The position numbers were made by a program, and so were the translations under genes. The notes below the pieces were generated by a model, which saw only the letters and a program-made list of their open reading frames with translations, did not search any database and was not told where the DNA came from. This document shows, in pieces, positions 17,066-25,875 of a DNA stretch of 64,000 nucleotides. The DNA is from Streptomyces sp. NL15-2K (GTDB taxonomy: Bacteria; Actinomycetota; Actinomycetes; Streptomycetales; Streptomycetaceae). The stretch lies in contig NZ_CP130630.1 in the NCBI RefSeq assembly GCF_030551255.1, positions 11,717,001 to 11,781,000 of the forward strand, in the 5' to 3' direction. Each line of letters opens with the position of its first letter. Within the stretch, counting starts at the first letter, position 1.

Positions 17066-17082
17066 TTCTCTGATTGAGAGAA
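17066..17082. promoter_or_regulatory. Inverted repeat TTCTC-N7-GAGAA in divergent gap
   Basis: TTCTCTGATTGAGAGAA lies between the PPOX gene (start 17039) and the Liv-type permease gene (start 17150). The half-sites equal those of the recurring GAGAAT palindrome but face outward with a longer spacer, so it may be a different operator or chance. Confidence 0.35.
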
Positions 17083-17149
17083 GCTAATTTCCAGCCGTGG
17101 GGGCCGTCCAGCGCACCCGCACACGGACGGCCGGGAGAACGGACGCCTG

Positions 17150-19264
17150 ATGGAACAGTTCCTCACCTTTGGGGTCGTCGGACTGGCCACGGCCGCGATC
17201 TACGCGATCATCGGCAGCGGCCTCGTGCTCACCTACACCACCGCCGGCGTCTTCAACTTCGCGCACGGCGCCGCCGGGATGATGGCCGCCTTCGCCTACT
17301 GGCAGCTCGCCTTCGGCTGGGGCTGGCCGGTGCCGCTCGCCCTCGCCGTCGTGCTGCTCGTACTCGCCCCCGCCTTCGCCCTGTTCGTGGAACGGGTCCT
17401 GATGCGGCCGGTGCAGTCGCTGGGCGAGGCCGAGCGGCTCGTCATGACCGTCGCCCTGCTCACCGGGTGCATCGCCCTGGCCCGCTGGATCTGGGACCCG
17501 AACACCCCCCGCCCGCTGCGCCCGTTCTTCGCCGACCAGCCGGCCTTCCACCTCGGCCCGGCCCCCGTCACCTGGCACCAGGCGCTCACCCTCGGCGTGG
17601 CCGCCCTCATCGCCGCCGGGCTGTGGCTGCTGCTGAACCACACCCGCGCCGGCACCGAGATGCGCGCCTGCGTCGACGACCGCGCGCTCGCCCGGCTCAC
17701 CGGCGCCTCGCCGCAGCGCGCCGCCCGGCTCGCCTGGATCCTCGCCACCCAGCTCGCCGCCGTCGGCGGCATCCTGATCGCCCCGACCGTCGCCCTCGAC
17801 GCCCAGCAGCTCTCCCTCCTCATCGTCAGCGCGTACACGGCCGCGGTCTTCGGCAGGCTGCGCAGCCTGCCTCTGACCTTCTTCGGCGCACTCGTCGTCG
17901 GCTGGCTCGAGAGCTATCTGACGGGCTATCTGCCGCAGAACGACTATCTCCCGGGCCTGCGCCTGGCGGCCCCCGCGCTGCTGCTCTTCCTCGCCCTCCT
18001 CGTCTTCCCGCACCGCCGGCTGCGCGGCCGCGAACGGCGCCTGGTCCGCGTGCCGCTGCCCACACCGCGCGGCAGCCTCGTCTTCGCGGGGTGCGTGGTG
18101 CTGCTCGCGGTCCTCCTGGTCACGGTGCTCGACGAGGAGGGCCTCATCTCCTACGGGCCCGCCTTCTCGCTCGGCATCGTCGCCCTGTCCTACGTGCCGC
18201 TGGCCGGGTACGCCGGGCAGATCTCGCTGTGCCAGCTGAGCATCGCGGGCATCGGAGCCGTGGTGTGGGCGCATCTGGGCGGCGCCGGGCAGCTGTGGGC
18301 GCTGCCCGCCGCGGTCCTCGTCGCGGCGGCCGTCGGCGCGGCCATCGCCGTACCGGCGCTGCGGCTGTCCGGGATCTATCTCGCCCTCGGCACCGCGGCG
18401 TTCGCCGTCGTCCTGGACCGGTGGGTGTTCACCCTGCCGTCCTTCGAGGTGCTCGGGGTGCGGATCGCGCTGTTCGACCAGGGGTCCGTGGAAGTGCAGG
18501 GACCGAATCTGTTCGGATGGCGGCTCGACTCCCCGGCCGAACTGCTCGTGCTGTCCGCGGTGGTCATGGCCGCCTCCTCCCTCGCGGTGGGGTGGCTTCG
18601 GCGCGGGAGGTTCGGCCGGGGGCTCATCGCGCTGCGCGACAGCGAGGCCGCGTACGCGACGCTCGGCGGCCGGCCGCTCGCCGCGAAGGTGGCGGTGTTC
18701 GCCCTGTCCGCGGCGATCGCCGGGCTCGGCGGCGCGCTCTACGGCATGCAGCAGCGCACCGTCACCGCCGAGCAGTTCAACCTCCGCGCCAACCTGCCGG
18801 TCTTCCTGGTCGCGGTGATCGGCGGCCTCGGCGCGGTCGGCACCGGCCTGTTCACCGGCTTCGCCTACATCGCCCCGCCCCACCTCCTCGGCCACTTCGG
18901 CACGTGGGCCCACGACGTCTCCGCCCTGGGCATCGCCCTCGCCGGCATGGGCCTCGCGCACAACCCCGCCGGTGTCGTGCCGGGACTGCGCGAGGAGTGG
19001 GCGCCGCTGGCGCGCGACCGCGTGCTGCTGCCCGTAGCGTGCGGCGCTCTCGGGCTGCTGTGGCTGCTGTACGGGACCGGGCTGATCGGCGGGGCGATGT
19101 TCCTCGTCGCCGCGGTGCTGGTTGCCGTCGCCCTGCGGATCCGGGCCACCGCTCGCCAGGACGGACCGCGGCCCGCTCCCGACCCCGTCGAGTGGTGGGG
19201 GATACGGCGGCCCTGGCGGGCCGAGGACCGGGAGGTGATCGCGCGTGGCATCGCTGCGGGCTGA
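17150..19264 (+). CDS. Fused branched-chain-type ABC permease (LivH-LivM)
   Basis: A 704-residue membrane protein that joins a LivH-like half (residues 1 to about 290, with GSGLVLTYTTAGVFNFAHGAAGMM and the NHTRAGTEMRACVDDRALA coupling loop) to a LivM-like half (about 305-660, with PLAGYAGQISLCQLSIAGIGA and GRFGRGLIALRDSEAAYATLGG). The two are usually separate subunits of a heterodimeric permease; here they form one chain. ATG 17150 starts the operon. Family members move branched-chain amino acids, aromatic acids or steroid-like acids. The stop overlaps the LivG-like start by 20 bases. Confidence 0.93.
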   Translation: MEQFLTFGVVGLATAAIYAIIGSGLVLTYTTAGVFNFAHGAAGMMAAFAYWQLAFGWGWPVPLALAVVLLVLAPAFALFVERVLMRPVQSLGEAERLVMTVALLTGCIALARWIWDPNTPRPLRPFFADQPAFHLGPAPVTWHQALTLGVAALIAAGLWLLLNHTRAGTEMRACVDDRALARLTGASPQRAARLAWILATQLAAVGGILIAPTVALDAQQLSLLIVSAYTAAVFGRLRSLPLTFFGALVVGWLESYLTGYLPQNDYLPGLRLAAPALLLFLALLVFPHRRLRGRERRLVRVPLPTPRGSLVFAGCVVLLAVLLVTVLDEEGLISYGPAFSLGIVALSYVPLAGYAGQISLCQLSIAGIGAVVWAHLGGAGQLWALPAAVLVAAAVGAAIAVPALRLSGIYLALGTAAFAVVLDRWVFTLPSFEVLGVRIALFDQGSVEVQGPNLFGWRLDSPAELLVLSAVVMAASSLAVGWLRRGRFGRGLIALRDSEAAYATLGGRPLAAKVAVFALSAAIAGLGGALYGMQQRTVTAEQFNLRANLPVFLVAVIGGLGAVGTGLFTGFAYIAPPHLLGHFGTWAHDVSALGIALAGMGLAHNPAGVVPGLREEWAPLARDRVLLPVACGALGLLWLLYGTGLIGGAMFLVAAVLVAVALRIRATARQDGPRPAPDPVEWWGIRRPWRAEDREVIARGIAAG

Positions 19265-19955
19265 CGACGTGACCGTCACTTTCGGCGGCATCCGGGCGCT
19301 CGACGGCGCCGGTTTCGCAGCCGGGGCCGGGCGGATCACCGGGCTCATCGGGCCCAACGGGGCGGGAAAGTCCACCCTGTTCGATGTCGTGTCCGGGTTG
19401 CGCAGGCCTCGCACCGGCACCGTCGTGCTCGACGGACGCGACATCACCCGCGACACCCCGGCCCGGCGGGCCCGCCGCGGCATGGCCCGCACCTTCCAGC
19501 GCCTGGAACTCTTCGGCCGGCTGAGCGTCCGCGACAACCTGCGGGTGGCCGCCGAACTCGGCTCCCGGCGGCGCGAGGCCCACCGCATCGCCGACGACCT
19601 CCTCGAACGCATCGGCCTCACCGCCGACGCCGGCACCACCGCCGACGCCCTGCCCACCGGCGCCGCCCGCCTCCTGGAGGTGGGCCGGGCGCTCGCCGGC
19701 CGGCCCGGCGTCCTGCTGCTCGACGAACCCGCCGCCGGACAGGACGCGCAGGAAACCCGCCGCTTCGCCGCCCTGCTGCGCGACATCGCGGCCGACGGCT
19801 GCGCCGTGGTCCTCGTCGAACACGACATGAGCCTGGTGATGAGCGTGTGCGACCAGGTGCACGTCCTCGACCTCGGCAAGGTCGTCGCCGTCGGACCGCC
19901 CGAGGAGATCCAGCAGGACCCGACCGTGCTCGCGGCCTATCTCGGGGAGGCCTGA
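19245..19955 (+). CDS. Branched-chain-type ABC transporter ATPase (LivG family)
   Basis: A 236-residue ATPase with Walker A GPNGAGKS, Walker B VLLLDEPAAG, EH in VVLVEHDMSLVMSVCD and the family C-terminus DPTVLAAYLGEA. The signature region reads LPTGAARLLEVGRAL, a degenerate form of LPYGxQRxLEIARAL typical of this branch. The GTG at 19245 lies inside the end of the permease gene, so translation is coupled. It pairs with the LivF-like ATPase four bases downstream. Confidence 0.92.
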   Translation: MASLRADDVTVTFGGIRALDGAGFAAGAGRITGLIGPNGAGKSTLFDVVSGLRRPRTGTVVLDGRDITRDTPARRARRGMARTFQRLELFGRLSVRDNLRVAAELGSRRREAHRIADDLLERIGLTADAGTTADALPTGAARLLEVGRALAGRPGVLLLDEPAAGQDAQETRRFAALLRDIAADGCAVVLVEHDMSLVMSVCDQVHVLDLGKVVAVGPPEEIQQDPTVLAAYLGEA

Positions 19956-19959
19956 ACCC

Positions 19960-20690
<731 letters not shown>

Positions 20691-20694
<4 letters not shown>

Positions 20695-21125
20695 CGCCGC
20701 CGTCCGACACGACCACCGACCAGGGCCCCACCCGTGCCGACCGTTTCGCCCGGGACCTGGCCGCGCTGAAGATCCCCGACCCGACCGGCGCCCGCCATGG
20801 CCTGTGGCTGCGCACGGGAGCGATCCTGCTGCTGACCGGTCTCGTCCTCGGCGCTCTGACCTACCCCCTCGCCCACGCCACCGAGAACCCCCTCGCCCAA
20901 CGCGACGCCCTCGCCATCGGCCTGACCGGGGTGGTCTGCGCGGTGGTGGGAGGGGTGCTGTATCTGCGCTACTCACTCACCGGCTTTCTGCGCTTCTGGC
21001 TCGCCCGCCAGGCATACGACCTGTCCGCCCTGGGGGACCGGCTCACCGCCGACCCGACCGCCACCGTCCTCCCCGCGACCGAAGGAGAACCGCGCAATGG
21101 CGCCACCAGCACCGCGTCCCGGTGA
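20691..21125 (+). CDS. Small two-helix membrane protein of unknown function
   Basis: A 144-residue protein with a charged N-terminus (RADRFARDLAALKIPDPTGARHGLW) and two hydrophobic segments (about 41-63 and 74-95), followed by a charged C-terminal tail of about 45 residues. No domain is recognised. ATG 20691 overlaps the LivF-like stop, and its end overlaps the next small gene, so it belongs to the transporter operon and may be an accessory membrane component or part of the amidohydrolase pathway. Confidence 0.7.
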
Positions 21126-21411
21126 CCAGCTCGCCTCCACGGCGTGCACCACCCGTGTCGTCGTGATCCGGGCCCCGGCCGACGCCCCGGTCCGTATCGA
21201 ATGCGGCGGCAAGCCCATGGTGCCGGCCGACGGCGCCCCGCCCCCGTCCGGCACCCCTGACGCGGGCCCGGGCACGATCCTCGGCAAGCGTTACGTCGAT
21301 GCCGCCGACACCATCGAGGTTCTCTGCACCTCACCCGGCAGCGGCCAACTCACCGCTGACGACGCTCCGTTGACCATCAAGGCGGCCAAGCCGCTGCCCG
21401 CCTCCGACTGA
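21097..21411 (+). CDS. Small cysteine-containing protein of unknown function
   Basis: A 104-residue protein with three Cys (17, 36 and 77) in STACTTRVVV, RIECGGKPM and EVLCTSPG contexts. The pattern could bind a metal, but this is a guess. AAGGAG stands 8 bases before ATG 21097, and the gene starts 29 bases inside the upstream one. The order permease-ATPases-membrane protein-small protein-amidohydrolase suggests a conserved pathway block. I do not recognise the family. Confidence 0.65.
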   Translation: MAPPAPRPGDQLASTACTTRVVVIRAPADAPVRIECGGKPMVPADGAPPPSGTPDAGPGTILGKRYVDAADTIEVLCTSPGSGQLTADDAPLTIKAAKPLPASD

Positions 21412-21474
21412 CCAGGACCGGTCCCGATCGGCCGGCCCCGACAACGCACCGCACCACGCGCGAGAGGAACCGCC

Positions 21475-22776
21475 ATGCAGCGCGACGACATGATCCTCAT
21501 CAGCGTCGACGACCACATCATCGAACCCCCCGACCTGTTCCTGAACCACCTGCCCGCCCGCTACCGCGCCGACGCCCCACACATGGTGCACCGCGAGGAC
21601 GGCACCGACGTGTGGACGTTCCGCGATGCCGTCCTGTCCAACCCCGCTCTCAACGCGGTCGCCGGACGCCCCAAGGAGGAGTACGGCCTTGACCCCCAGG
21701 GCCTCGACGAGATCCGGCCCGGCTGCTACGACGTCGACGAACGCGTCGCCGACATGAACGCCGGCGGTGTCCTCGCCTCCATGAACTTCCCCTCCTTCCC
21801 GGGCTTCTCGGCCCGTCTGTTCGCCACCGAGGACCCGGACCTCTCGCTCGCGCTCGTGCGCGCGTACAACGACTGGCACATCGACGACTGGTGCGGCAAG
21901 CACCCCGGCCGCTTCATCCCCATGGCGCTGCCCGCCATCTGGGACGCCGAACTGTGCGCCCAGGAGGTGCGCCGCGTCGCCGAGAAGGGCTGCCATTCCC
22001 TCACCTTCACGGAGAACCCGGCCGTCCTCGGCTACCCGAGCTTCCACAGTGACTACTGGGACCCGCTGTGGCGGGCGCTCAGCGACTGCGGCACCGTCAT
22101 GAACCTGCACATCGGTTCCTCCGGCCGCCTGTCCATCCCCGCCAAGGACTCCCCGCCGGACGTGATGATCACGCTTCAGCCCATCAACCTCGTTCAGGCC
22201 GCGGCCGACCTCGTCTGGTCCCGGGTCCTCAAGGAGTTCCCGCACCTGAAGATCGCCCTGTCCGAGGGCGGCACCGGCTGGATCCCGTATTTCCTCGAAC
22301 GCATCGACCGCACCTTCGAGATGCACGCCACGTGGACACTGCAGGACTTCGGCGGGAAGCTGCCCTCCGAGAAGTTCCGCGAGCACTTCCTCACCTGCTT
22401 CATCAGCGACCGGCTCGGAGTGAAGCTCCGCCACCACATCGGCATCGACAACATGTGCTGGGAGGCCGACTACCCGCACAGCGACTCCATGTGGCCGAAC
22501 GCCCCGGAGGAACTGCACGAGGTGATGCGGGAGAACGACGTGCCCGACGCCGAGATCAACAAGATGACGCACGAGAACGCGATGCGCTGGTACCAGTTCG
22601 ACCCGTTCCGGCACGTTGCCCGCGAGCAGGCGACGGTCGGCGCGCTGCGCAAGTCGGCCGAAGGTCACGACGTGTCCGTCAAGGCACGCAGCCACCAGGT
22701 GGTCGCCCCGGCGGACAAGCTGGAAGCCTTCCGCAAGCGGGCCGAGGCCGCGGTGACCGCTGCCGCAGCCGACTAG
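21475..22776 (+). CDS. Amidohydrolase-2 family metal-dependent hydrolase or decarboxylase
   Basis: A 433-residue protein of the amidohydrolase-2/ACMSD fold. It starts with the metal-ligand motif SVDDHIIEPPDLF, has a mid-barrel His in MNLHIGSSGR, LKIALSEGGTGWIPYFLERID, and the terminal Asp in WEADYPHSDSMWP. The family holds decarboxylases and ring-opening C-C hydrolases; close actinomycete members often sit in CoA-linked catabolic clusters. GAGAGGAA precedes the ATG. As last gene of the Liv-type transporter operon it may act on the imported acid. The exact reaction cannot be told. Confidence 0.85.
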   Translation: MQRDDMILISVDDHIIEPPDLFLNHLPARYRADAPHMVHREDGTDVWTFRDAVLSNPALNAVAGRPKEEYGLDPQGLDEIRPGCYDVDERVADMNAGGVLASMNFPSFPGFSARLFATEDPDLSLALVRAYNDWHIDDWCGKHPGRFIPMALPAIWDAELCAQEVRRVAEKGCHSLTFTENPAVLGYPSFHSDYWDPLWRALSDCGTVMNLHIGSSGRLSIPAKDSPPDVMITLQPINLVQAAADLVWSRVLKEFPHLKIALSEGGTGWIPYFLERIDRTFEMHATWTLQDFGGKLPSEKFREHFLTCFISDRLGVKLRHHIGIDNMCWEADYPHSDSMWPNAPEELHEVMRENDVPDAEINKMTHENAMRWYQFDPFRHVAREQATVGALRKSAEGHDVSVKARSHQVVAPADKLEAFRKRAEAAVTAAAAD

Positions 22777-22880
22777 GGCCTGTCCGGCGGATCAGGTCGC
22801 AGGAAAACGGCGGCGCCTGTCGCGTCGCCCGCCGCGGCAACGGCTGATGTCACAGCCTCCTCCGCCGACTGGTAGGCGAC

Positions 22881-22940
22881 GGCGACAAGTCGGGCCCGGC
22901 GGCGACAAGTCGGGCTTGGCAGCGACAACTCGGGCTTGGC
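22881..22940. repeat. Three tandem 20-bp repeats in intergenic region
   Basis: Units 22881-22900, 22901-22920 and 22921-22940 share the core GGCGACAAGTCGGGCTTGGC with one to three changes each. They lie in the 274-base gap between the amidohydrolase stop and the MFS gene stop (convergent). The rest of that gap shows nothing coding. Confidence 0.85.
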
Positions 22941-23050
22941 TGCGGGCGCCGAACTTCCTCATGGTGCTGGATGTGCGTGCGGACGGTTGGAGGCATGGCG
23001 GGTCCTGCGGCGCAGGAATCCATGCGGAGAGGTGGGTGTCGCGGTGGCGG

Positions 23051-24316
23051 TCACCGCGGGCCGGGCGTCGGCTGTGGCTCGGCTGCCGGCGTGGGAGCCC
23101 CCAGGTCGGCGGGCGGCTTGCGGCCACCCATGAGATACGTGGCCAGCGACAGAGCCACGGCGAGCGCGATGAGCGTGCACACGCCTGTCCAGCCGAGGTG
23201 GGCGTAGGCGCGGGCACCGAGCCAGGACCCGGCGCTGGCGCCGAGGAAGGAGCAGGTCATGTAGCCCGTGTTGAGGCGGCTGTGCACCTCGGGGCGCAGG
23301 GCGAAGATACGGGCCTGGTTGGCGACCTGCCCGCACTGCACCGCCACGTCGATCAGCAGCAGCCCGGCGGCGAGTCCCACCATCCCGGCAGGGCCGCCCA
23401 GCGAGCCGGCGGTCAGGACGCCCGCCGCGGCGAGAGCGCCCGCGATGCACCACAGGTTGACGCGGTCGGCGCCGTACCGGTCGACCCAGCGCCCGGCCGC
23501 GGGCGCGAAGAACATGCTGCCTGCACCGACCAGGGCCAGCACACCCACGGCCTGAGTGCCCATGTCGTAGCGCGGGCCGGTGATCAGCAGGGCGACCGCG
23601 GTCCAGGCCGCGCTGAAGCCACCGAAGACGGTGACCTGGAAGAGCACGGACCGGCGCAGCTCCTTCTCCGTGCGCAGCATGCGCAGGGTGTCGGCGAGCA
23701 GCGTGGCGTACCGGTCGCGGCCGGCCGGGGTGGCCGTGGGCAGGAGGAGACCGAGCACGACGGCGAGCAGCGCGGTCAGCGCGGCGGCGATCAGGTAGGG
23801 GGCGCGCCATCCCAGGTGCTCGCCCAGGACGCCGCCGAAGGCGCGGGCCAGCAGAATGCCGCCGATGAGCCCGGCCTGCAGCGTGCCGATCACGCTGCCG
23901 CGCCGCTCGGGCTCGACAAGGCCGGCCGCCATGGGCAGCAGGATCTGCGGGACCACGGTGGCCAAGCCGACCAGGGTGCCCGCGGCGAGCAGCAGGCCGG
24001 TGGCCGGGGCGAGCCCGGCGGCCAGGAGGGCCAGGCCGGTCACAGCGAGCAGCACGGTGATCAGCGGTCGGCGTGGCAGACGGTCTCCGAGAGGGACGAG
24101 CAGGAAGATCCCGGCGGCGTAACCGAGCTGGGTCACCGTCGCCAGGGTCGCGGCCGTGGCCGGCGAGACGCTGAAGCTCTGGGCGATCAGCGGGGTGATG
24201 GCCTGCGGGAAATAGGCGTTGGCCACGGTGACGCCACAGGCCAGCGCCATGAGGAGGGGCAGCCTGCGCCCCAGGCCCGCCGCCGCGGGAGATGCGAGTG
24301 ATGTGTTCCGGGACAT
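23051..24316 (-). CDS. MFS transporter, probable efflux pump
   Basis: A 421-residue major facilitator with about 12 membrane segments. The loop 2-3 motif LVPLGDRLPRRPLI is the MFS signature A, and a second GRWVDRYGADRV lies between helices 8 and 9. The sequence AVANAYFPQAITPLIAQSF near the start is typical of drug/sugar-proton antiporters of the DHA1 type. It is divergent from a TetR gene with two strong palindromes between them, the usual arrangement for an inducible pump. The exported compound is unknown. Confidence 0.88.
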   Translation of the reverse strand: MSRNTSLASPAAAGLGRRLPLLMALACGVTVANAYFPQAITPLIAQSFSVSPATAATLATVTQLGYAAGIFLLVPLGDRLPRRPLITVLLAVTGLALLAAGLAPATGLLLAAGTLVGLATVVPQILLPMAAGLVEPERRGSVIGTLQAGLIGGILLARAFGGVLGEHLGWRAPYLIAAALTALLAVVLGLLLPTATPAGRDRYATLLADTLRMLRTEKELRRSVLFQVTVFGGFSAAWTAVALLITGPRYDMGTQAVGVLALVGAGSMFFAPAAGRWVDRYGADRVNLWCIAGALAAAGVLTAGSLGGPAGMVGLAAGLLLIDVAVQCGQVANQARIFALRPEVHSRLNTGYMTCSFLGASAGSWLGARAYAHLGWTGVCTLIALAVALSLATYLMGGRKPPADLGAPTPAAEPQPTPGPR

Positions 24317-24359
24317 GACGACCGAGAACTCCTGTCGATGTGCGACGCACAGCTTCGAT

Positions 24360-24375
24360 CGAACCAGTTGGTTCG
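24360..24375. promoter_or_regulatory. TetR operator candidate 1, CGAACCAGTTGGTTCG
   Basis: A 16-base near-perfect inverted repeat (CGAACC-AGTT-GGTTCG), 44 bases before the MFS start. Its arms equal those of the second site at 24416-24431. Confidence 0.7.
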
Positions 24376-24415
24376 CTTTCTGGATCCAGAGTCCCACGCT
24401 GTTTCACGAGGGTCA

Positions 24416-24431
24416 AACGAACCGGTTCGTT
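24416..24431. promoter_or_regulatory. TetR operator candidate 2, AACGAACCGGTTCGTT
   Basis: A perfect 16-base palindrome 12 bases before the TetR ATG, containing CGAACCGGTTCG. With site 1 it would let the TetR protein repress both itself and the divergent MFS gene. Centres of the two sites are 56 bases apart. Confidence 0.75.
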
Positions 24432-24442
24432 ACCATGGCCGT

Positions 24443-25015
24443 ATGGCATACGACTCCGCGGCGACCAAAGAGCGCATCATCACGGCCGCCACCGCAGAGT
24501 TCGCGGCGCACGGCGTCGCCGGAGCCCGCGTCGATCGCATCGCCGCCGAAGCGAAGGCCAACAAGCGGGCCATCTACGACTACTTCGGCGACAAGAAGAA
24601 GCTCTTCGCCGTCGTACTGGAACGCAGGCTGGCCGAGCTGGCCGAGGCCGTCCCGCCCGCCGCTGACCTGCCCGCCTACGCCGAGCGTCTCTTCGAGTAC
24701 CACCGGGCTCACCCGGAGGCGCTGCGTCTGGTGATGTGGGAGGCCCTGGAAGTCGGTGACGGTCCGGTTCCCGCGGAGGAGGAGCGCACCCTGCACTACG
24801 GGGACAAGGTGACCGCCGCGCAGGCCGGTGACCCGAACGACGATGCCCGTACGCGCGTCTTCTTCACCCTCGCCCTCGCAAGCTGGAGCATCGCCATGCC
24901 GCAGCTGCGGCGGATGGTCCTCGGGGCTGACTTCGGTCTGGATGAACTGCGGCGTGCGGTTGCACGGGCTGTGGAATCGCTGCCCGCGGGGGAGGAGTCT
25001 TCCGGGCAGACCTGA
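24443..25015 (+). CDS. TetR family regulator of the adjacent MFS pump
   Basis: A 190-residue TetR protein starting MAYDSAATKERIITAATAEF. The HTH is VDRIAAEAKANKRAIYDYF with the typical DYFGDKKKLF continuation. I chose ATG 24443, because the palindrome at 24416-24431 lies directly upstream and any earlier start would put it inside the gene. It most likely represses the divergent MFS gene. Confidence 0.88.
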   Translation: MAYDSAATKERIITAATAEFAAHGVAGARVDRIAAEAKANKRAIYDYFGDKKKLFAVVLERRLAELAEAVPPAADLPAYAERLFEYHRAHPEALRLVMWEALEVGDGPVPAEEERTLHYGDKVTAAQAGDPNDDARTRVFFTLALASWSIAMPQLRRMVLGADFGLDELRRAVARAVESLPAGEESSGQT

Positions 25016-25017
25016 GT

Positions 25018-25036
25018 CCGCACGCGACGGGTGCGG
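25018..25036. terminator. GC hairpin between convergent TetR genes
   Basis: CCGCAC-GCGACGG-GTGCGG forms a 6-bp stem with a 7-base loop, starting right after the TetR stop at 25015. The other TetR gene ends at 25167 on the opposite strand. Nothing else is seen in this 151-base gap. Confidence 0.4.
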
Positions 25037-25166
25037 TGATGCCGACGCACCGCCCTCGCCGGTCGGACGTCCCGGTTGCCGGACAGGTCCTGGGTCGCGG
25101 ACAGGCGGTGCTGTCATCGTCGGCCAGGAGGGTGCTGCCGGTCATGAACGGGTGGCTGAGCCGGCT

Positions 25167-25775
25167 TCAGCGTCCGGAGGTCTTCGCGGGTGCGGAGGTG
25201 CCCTCGTAACGCTGGAGGATCTGCTCCACGAAGGCGAGGGCCTCTGCGTGCCGGGTCGTCATTCCCATGGCGTTCTCCATCATGAGGATCCGGCCGAGCG
25301 CGTTGGTCAGCATGAGCAGCACGGCCGGGGACACCTCGGGCGGCAGCTCCGTGCCCGCCTGAGCAAGGCCGCGCGTGAGGGCCTCCAACTGGGCCTCGCG
25401 ATAGCGCTCCGCAGTGGCGGCCAGTTCGGCACGGATCTTCTTGCGGTGATTGGCCAGTGCCGTGAACTCGGTGGTCAGCGCATTGCCGGGGTGGCTGCTG
25501 AGTCTCCACAGCGCCCGCAGCGGCTGAGGGCCGCCCAGGAGACGGGCCTGCCGCTCCAACTCCTGGTCCGCGCGCCGCCGCAGCACGGCGAGGAACAGGT
25601 CGTCGAGCGTGCGGAAGTAGTACAGGACGAGAGCCGGCGCCACTTCGGCCTCGCGCGCCACCCTCCGTACGCCGACGGCCGCGTACCCCTCCTCCAGCAT
25701 CAGCCGCTCCGTGATGTCGAGCAGGCGCAGGCGGGTCTTGGAGTTCTCGGTACCCATTCGTCGAGGCGCAGTCAT
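25167..25775 (-). CDS. TetR family regulator, divergent from the molybdenum hydroxylase operon
   Basis: A 202-residue TetR protein with HTH AVGVRRVAREAEVAPALVLYYF. The start is ATG 25775; ATG 25757 (MGTENSK) is possible. It is divergent from the CoxL-like gene at 25876, and the 100-base gap carries a duplicated operator-like element (25811-25853), so it probably controls the operon of molybdenum hydroxylase, SDR, P450 and ferredoxin. The ligand is unknown. Confidence 0.87.
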   Translation of the reverse strand: MTAPRRMGTENSKTRLRLLDITERLMLEEGYAAVGVRRVAREAEVAPALVLYYFRTLDDLFLAVLRRRADQELERQARLLGGPQPLRALWRLSSHPGNALTTEFTALANHRKKIRAELAATAERYREAQLEALTRGLAQAGTELPPEVSPAVLLMLTNALGRILMMENAMGMTTRHAEALAFVEQILQRYEGTSAPAKTSGR

Positions 25776-25810
25776 GCCGTCATTGTGCTTGACGCTCTTG
25801 GAGAACGGGT

Positions 25811-25853
25811 GTTAAACAGTCGTTCAGCGCATTCGGTTAAACACTCGTTCAGC
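25811..25853. promoter_or_regulatory. Two direct copies of an operator-like element
   Basis: GTTAAACAGTCGTTCAGC (25811-25828) and GTTAAACACTCGTTCAGC (25836-25853) differ at one base and are offset by 25 bases. Each contains an imperfect inverted repeat (TTAAAC...CGTTCA), as expected for a TetR site. They fill the gap between the TetR gene and the CoxL-like gene. Confidence 0.65.
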
Positions 25854-25875
25854 ATGTGAACGGAGGGCCGGACCG

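Noticed and set aside
17084..19879. A 931-residue open frame on the minus strand opposite the Liv-type transporter genes
   Set aside because: Composition is Glu/Gly/Arg-rich without domains and mirrors the well-supported permease and ATPase genes; an antisense artefact of high GC.
22777..23050. Possible coding frame over the 20-bp tandem repeats
   Set aside because: Frames here have repetitive composition and no start signal; no homologous pattern is recognised.
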